Shown: positions 8,676 to 11,555 of the stretch, piece by piece
How positions within the stretch are numbered: the first letter of the stretch is position 1
Layout: every line of letters starts with the position of its first letter
Assembly (NCBI GenBank): GCA_947458305.1
Contig: CANGZO010000051.1
Location: forward strand, 1 to 11,555
DNA from: Comamonadaceae bacterium
GTDB lineage: Bacteria; Pseudomonadota; Gammaproteobacteria; Burkholderiales; Burkholderiaceae_C
Direction of reading: 5' to 3'
DNA: 11,555 bases
Notes under the pieces: model-generated
The model's input: the letters and a program-made list of their open reading frames with translations, nothing else
Database searches by the model: none
Told to the model about the DNA's origin: nothing
Program-made: the position numbers and the translations under genes

Positions 8676-8703
8676 CAAATACTTGATCAAAAAAAGGCAA
8701 CCA

Positions 8704-9267
8704 TCAGCTGTCTTGTTTGGACTTTCGACCCTTGAAATCCACCACAGGCGCAAGGCGCGCCTCACGCAGTTCATCGAGTACGAATCCCAAGGCATTGAGG
8801 GGCGGTGGAACTCTTTTTTTACTGACTTTTTGGCCGGGTTTGACAGCAGGGGCATCGCTCCAGACGATTTGCCAAGCCAGACCAGCAGCGTCACGCTCCA
8901 GCGTGCCGCGAAATTTTTTACGCGTAGGGTTGACCATGCCACCCGCTTTTTCGCCCATGGGCACTTTGAGGGTGATGTCGATCAATTCCCCGACAAAACG
9001 CACAAAGTCTTGTTCATTACGAAGCGGTCGATCGATGCCCGGCGAGGAAACTTCCAGTCGGTTGTAGCTCACCCCGTCCACTTCCAGGGCAAACTGCAAT
9101 TGACGGTTGACTTTTTCGCAGTCTTCGACGTTGATGAAAAGCTCAGAGCCAGGGGTCCACGGCCAATCGATCGTGATGCGCAATAAACCGCCCGCAGTGC
9201 GGTCAATCTCGACCAGGTCATAACCCAGTCCAGTCACGGTTTCTTGAACAATTTGCTGCAATGCCAC
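8704..9267 (-). CDS. rimP: Ribosome maturation factor RimP
   Basis: A 187-residue cytoplasmic factor needed for early 30S assembly around S12. The N-terminal domain has the family run VTGLGYDLVEIDR (about 11-23) and the signature LEVSSPGIDRPL (about 71-82), which is diagnostic for RimP. The SH3-like C-terminal part contains RKKFRGTL and ends in a basic tail (VVDFKGRKSKQDS). It is longer than E. coli RimP (about 150 residues); the extra residues (KKRVPPPLNALGFVLDELREARL) resemble the form I recall from Comamonadaceae. The start codon is GTG (9267-9265) with only a weak GAAG element 4 nt away, which suggests modest translation; a TTG two codons later is the alternative. It is the first gene of the operon, 36 nt after a terminator-like hairpin, and lies 69 bp before nusA. 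Confidence 0.95.
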   Translation of the reverse strand: MALQQIVQETVTGLGYDLVEIDRTAGGLLRITIDWPWTPGSELFINVEDCEKVNRQLQFALEVDGVSYNRLEVSSPGIDRPLRNEQDFVRFVGELIDITLKVPMGEKAGGMVNPTRKKFRGTLERDAAGLAWQIVWSDAPAVKPGQKVSKKRVPPPLNALGFVLDELREARLAPVVDFKGRKSKQDS

Positions 9268-9303
9268 AGAGCTTCAGAATGTCGATGTTAAAAAGTGAGA
9301 CCC

Positions 9304-9335
9304 AAAAAAAACGGGCGGTGAAAACCCGCCCGTTT
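9304..9335 (-). terminator. Strong intrinsic terminator or attenuator in the rimP leader
   Basis: On the minus strand the core stem ACGGGCGG/CCGCCCGT (arms 9326-9333 and 9311-9318, loop of 7 nt at 9319-9325) is followed directly by a T8 run (9311-9304). Pairing can extend to 10 bp by A-T pairs (arms to 9335 and 9309). Stem GC content and T-tract make this a textbook Rho-independent terminator for leftward transcription. In the plus direction only TTT follows, so it would work poorly there. It lies 91 nt after the ATPase stop and 36 nt before rimP. It therefore ends the transporter transcript and, if the rimP promoter lies upstream of it, also sits inside the rimP leader. Confidence 0.88.
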
Positions 9336-9350
9336 GGTCGTGAAGCCGTA

Positions 9351-9356
9351 ATTCTA
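9351..9356 (-). promoter_or_regulatory. Candidate -10 element (TAGAAT) for the rimP operon
   Basis: TAGAAT on the minus strand matches the sigma70 -10 consensus at 5 of 6 positions and is followed by an A/T-containing start region. No good -35 hexamer lies 16-18 bp upstream (sequences there are CACACT-like), and there is no TG extension, so the call is weak. A transcript from here would begin just before the terminator hairpin and include it as a leader structure. Confidence 0.35.
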
Positions 9357-9379
9357 GCCGAAAAATCGTTGTAAGTGTG

Positions 9380-9397
9380 TGATTTTCAAGGAAATCA
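9380..9397. repeat. Short inverted repeat upstream of rimP
   Basis: TGATTT (9380-9385) and AAATCA (9392-9397) form perfect 6-bp arms around a 6-nt centre, between the two candidate promoter elements. The size and AT-richness could suit a regulator binding site or a small RNA hairpin. A match this short can arise by chance. Confidence 0.3.
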
Positions 9398-9400
9398 TGA

Positions 9401-9429
9401 CCTATAGGCCCTCGTTTTGGTCATGTTAA
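9401..9429 (-). promoter_or_regulatory. Candidate sigma70 promoter for rimP-nusA-infB, overlapping the ATPase stop codon
   Basis: On the minus strand TTAACA (9429-9424; 5 of 6 to the -35 consensus) is followed after exactly 17 bp by TATAGG (9406-9401; 4 of 6 to the -10 consensus). The -35 element includes the TAA stop of the upstream ATPase gene. Transcription would start near 9394 and give a leader of about 125 nt containing the terminator hairpin. Spacing is ideal but the -10 is imperfect, and this has not been tested. Confidence 0.4.
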
Positions 9430-11027
9430 TTTGGAAAGGCTTGCACCAAGGTACGGGTGTATTCGTGTTGGGGACTTCCCAAGACTTGGTCAGCAGCGCC
9501 CTGCTCGACCACGCGGCCCGACTTGAGAACCACCACCTGATGCGCCATGGCGCGCAAGACATCGACGTCATGGGTGATCATTAAATACGCGGTTCCCCTT
9601 CTTTTTTGCACAGCTTGTAGCAATTCTAATATTTGCTTTTGTACGGTCACATCCAATGCACTGGTGGGTTCGTCCAGCACCAAAAGGTCCGGCTCCACCA
9701 CCAATGCACGTGCCAAAGCGATGCGTTGACGCTGACCGCCCGAAAAAGCATGTGGATAGCGGTTGAGCAGGTCGGCAAAAGACTCACCGACCAGGCCGAC
9801 CTCGGCCAAGGCTTCACGAACGCGTTGTTCGGTTTGCGCTGGGGTCCAGTGCGGGTGGTGCAAACGCAGGCCTTCTGAGACGATTTCCCCCACGGTCATG
9901 CGTGGCGACAAGCTGCCATAGGGGTCTTGAAAAACCACTTGCACACGACGTCGCAATTCTTTGTCCAAAGCCGGACGACCACGCCAGGTTTGCCCACTGA
10001 AGGACAGCTCACCTGAAAAAGGAATCAAGCCCAAAACAGCTTGTGCCAGGCTCGATTTGCCCGAGCCGGACTCGCCCATCACGCCCAAAGTGCTGCCCGC
10101 TGGTATTGAAAAATCTGCACCATGCAAGGCAGTGAAATGGTGCTTTTGAAACCAGTCTTTGAAGCCGGGCACTGACATGGGGTAGCGCACCTGCAATTGG
10201 CTGGCTTGCAAAATCGGCAAATTTTGCGCATCGGGCATGGGCACCAAGCCAGATCGACTGGGGCGGCTCGACAACAATCGCTGCGTATAAGGGTGCTGGG
10301 GCTGATCAAACACCGCATCCAAATCGCCTTGCTCGACGATATGGCCCTTTTCCATCACTGCCACCCGGTGAGCGAAGTGACGCACCAGGGCCAGATCGTG
10401 GGTGATCAACAACACAGCCATCCCGGTTTTTTGCTGAAGATCGGCCAGAAGCTGCAGCATCTGTAGGCGCAAGCTGGCGTCCAGTGCGGTGGTGGGTTCG
10501 TCGGCCAACAGCAGCTTGGGCTCAGAGGCCAAGGCCATGGCCATCATGGCGCGTTGGCGTTGACCGCCCGACAATTGGTGCGGGTAAGCCCCAAAACGCC
10601 GCTCAGGGTCATCAATCCCGGTTTCGGACAACAAATTCACGGCCCGCGAATCGGCGTCGCGCCGAGGCAAAAGCTTTTTGAGTTGTAGTACTTCCGAGAT
10701 TTGCTGACCCACCGTCATCAAGGGGTTCAGCGCCGTCATCGGCTCCTGAAAAATCATGGCGATCTCGTCGCCGCGGATGCGCTGCATTTCGCTGGGCGAT
10801 TGCTGCAACAGGTCTTGGCCTTGCCAAAGCACCTGCCCCGACAGTTGCGCTGACTCGAGCAAACGCAGCACCGACAGCGCCGTGACCGACTTGCCCGATC
10901 CCGACTCGCCCACCAAGGCCACGCGCTCACCGGCCTGGATACTCAAGTTCACGCCATGCACCACGGCCTGGCCGCCAAAGGCGATGCGAAGGTCTTGGAG
11001 TTGCAGCAAAGCTTGGGGCGTGCTCAT
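9426..11027 (-). CDS. Peptide ABC transporter, fused two-domain ATP-binding protein (YejF-like)
   Basis: A 533-residue protein with two complete ABC ATPase domains in one chain, as in YejF, the energy unit of the E. coli YejABEF peptide/microcin C importer. Domain 1: Walker A GESGSGKS (40-47), Q-loop Gln94, signature LSGGQ (152-156), Walker B ending DE (176-177), switch His210. Domain 2: Walker A GESGSGKS (318-325), Q-loop Gln368, signature FSGGQ (429-433), Walker B DE (453-454), switch His487. Both sites look competent. The protein is cytoplasmic and attaches to the two membrane permeases. Its ATG overlaps the permease stop by 4 bp (ATGA) with AGG 7 nt upstream. It is followed by the terminator at 9304-9335, so it is probably the last gene of its operon. 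Substrate is most likely oligopeptides, but a GsiA-like or other dipeptide-class role is possible. Confidence 0.92.
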   Translation of the reverse strand: MSTPQALLQLQDLRIAFGGQAVVHGVNLSIQAGERVALVGESGSGKSVTALSVLRLLESAQLSGQVLWQGQDLLQQSPSEMQRIRGDEIAMIFQEPMTALNPLMTVGQQISEVLQLKKLLPRRDADSRAVNLLSETGIDDPERRFGAYPHQLSGGQRQRAMMAMALASEPKLLLADEPTTALDASLRLQMLQLLADLQQKTGMAVLLITHDLALVRHFAHRVAVMEKGHIVEQGDLDAVFDQPQHPYTQRLLSSRPSRSGLVPMPDAQNLPILQASQLQVRYPMSVPGFKDWFQKHHFTALHGADFSIPAGSTLGVMGESGSGKSSLAQAVLGLIPFSGELSFSGQTWRGRPALDKELRRRVQVVFQDPYGSLSPRMTVGEIVSEGLRLHHPHWTPAQTEQRVREALAEVGLVGESFADLLNRYPHAFSGGQRQRIALARALVVEPDLLVLDEPTSALDVTVQKQILELLQAVQKRRGTAYLMITHDVDVLRAMAHQVVVLKSGRVVEQGAADQVLGSPQHEYTRTLVQAFPN

Positions 11028-11555
11028 GCATCCACCTTTCGCGGATCAAGCGCGTCGCGCAAGGCATCACCCATGAACGTCAGCAGCAGAAGGGTCACCA
11101 CCAGCACCACAAAGGTGGAAAGCGAAATCCACCAGGCGTCGATGTTGTTTTTGCCCTGGGCCAAGAGCTCACCCAAAGACGGCGTGCCGGGTGGCACGCC
11201 CAGACCCAGAAAGTCCAGCGAAGTCAGGGCCAAAATGGCGCCGCTCATGCGAAATGGCAAGAAGGTCACCACCGGGGTCATGCTGTTGGGCAGCACATGC
11301 CGCCACATGATTTGCCAATTTCCCAGGCCCAGCGCCCGTGCAGATTTCACGTAATCAAGTTGCCGGTTGCGCAAAAACTCGGCCCGCACATAGTCGGACA
11401 AACCCATCCAGCCAAAAAGACTGAGCAATAAAAGCAAAAGACCCACACTGGGCTCAAACACAGCCGAAAAGATGATCAGCAAATACAGCTCGGGCATGGC
11501 GCTCCAGATTTCAATGAAGCGCTGAAACACCAAGTCGGTCTTGCCCACAAAAAAG
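11024..11555 (-). CDS. Peptide ABC transporter permease (YejE-like), C-terminal part, cut by window edge
   Basis: The last 176 residues of an inner-membrane permease; the frame remains open through the right edge, so the N-terminus and first helices lie outside. A GTG at 11548 is only an internal Val. Visible are at least three hydrophobic segments: around ELYLLIIFSAVF, VGLLLLLLSLFGWMGL, and STFVVLVVTLLLLTFMG near the end. The permease loop that docks on the ATPase is present (SARALGLGNWQIMWRHVLPN). The stretch LTSLDFLGLGVPPGTPSLGE is typical of the DppC/OppC/YejE group, and the overall wording resembles E. coli YejE most closely from memory. Its TGA overlaps the start of the fused ATPase gene, which supports a shared operon and complex. 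Confidence 0.9.
   Translation of the reverse strand, partial: FFVGKTDLVFQRFIEIWSAMPELYLLIIFSAVFEPSVGLLLLLLSLFGWMGLSDYVRAEFLRNRQLDYVKSARALGLGNWQIMWRHVLPNSMTPVVTFLPFRMSGAILALTSLDFLGLGVPPGTPSLGELLAQGKNNIDAWWISLSTFVVLVVTLLLLTFMGDALRDALDPRKVDA

Noticed and set aside
9285..9313. A possible rimP promoter inside the terminator-rimP gap, using TAACAT (9290-9285) as -10.
   Set aside because: At 16-18 bp upstream there is only CGTTTT-like sequence within the terminator stem and T-tract, which is a poor -35; the -10 matches only 4 of 6.
9268..9425. A tRNA gene before rimP, as metY in E. coli.
   Set aside because: The spacer has no cloverleaf, no T-loop-like GTTCGA sequence and too little room besides the terminator.

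Overview
The window is about 11.6 kb of densely packed bacterial chromosome. Every gene I can support lies on the minus strand, so transcription runs from right to left. Gene order, protein sequences and moderate-to-high GC point to a betaproteobacterium of the order Burkholderiales. RimP, with its GTG start and extended C-terminal region, looks like the Comamonadaceae form. The family assignment is from memory of the proteins, not from a search.

Layout from right to left (direction of transcription). (1) 11555-9426: the end of an ABC peptide-transporter operon, with a truncated inner-membrane permease of YejE type followed by a fused two-domain ATPase of YejF type; the stop and start codons overlap as ATGA. 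(2) 9425-9268: the only sizeable intergenic region (158 bp). It holds two candidate promoters, a small inverted repeat and a strong intrinsic terminator whose T-tract ends only 36 nt before rimP. (3) 9267-2805: the classical transcription/translation operon rimP-nusA-infB-rbfA-truB. It encodes 30S maturation factors (RimP, RbfA), the transcription factor NusA, initiation factor IF2 and the tRNA Psi55 synthase TruB. (4) 2791-974: typA/bipA, a ribosome-associated GTPase 13 bp after truB and so probably in the same transcript. (5) 960-76: a ten-helix EamA/DMT-type transporter, followed with an 8-bp overlap by (6) the first 27 codons of an enoyl-CoA hydratase/isomerase-family gene that runs off the left edge.

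Gene spacing is very tight: rimP-nusA 69 bp, nusA-infB 26 bp, infB-rbfA 0 bp, rbfA-truB 2 bp, truB-typA 13 bp and typA-EamA 13 bp. One long co-transcribed unit from rimP onward, with translational coupling, is therefore likely. The products cooperate in making and starting ribosomes; NusA links this to transcription elongation and termination.

I see no mobile element, CRISPR array, tRNA or rRNA, phage gene or defence gene, and no sign of a new multi-gene system. The most interesting element is the terminator-like hairpin in the leader of the operon that encodes NusA, itself a termination factor. It may be an attenuator, or it may simply be the terminator of the transporter operon.
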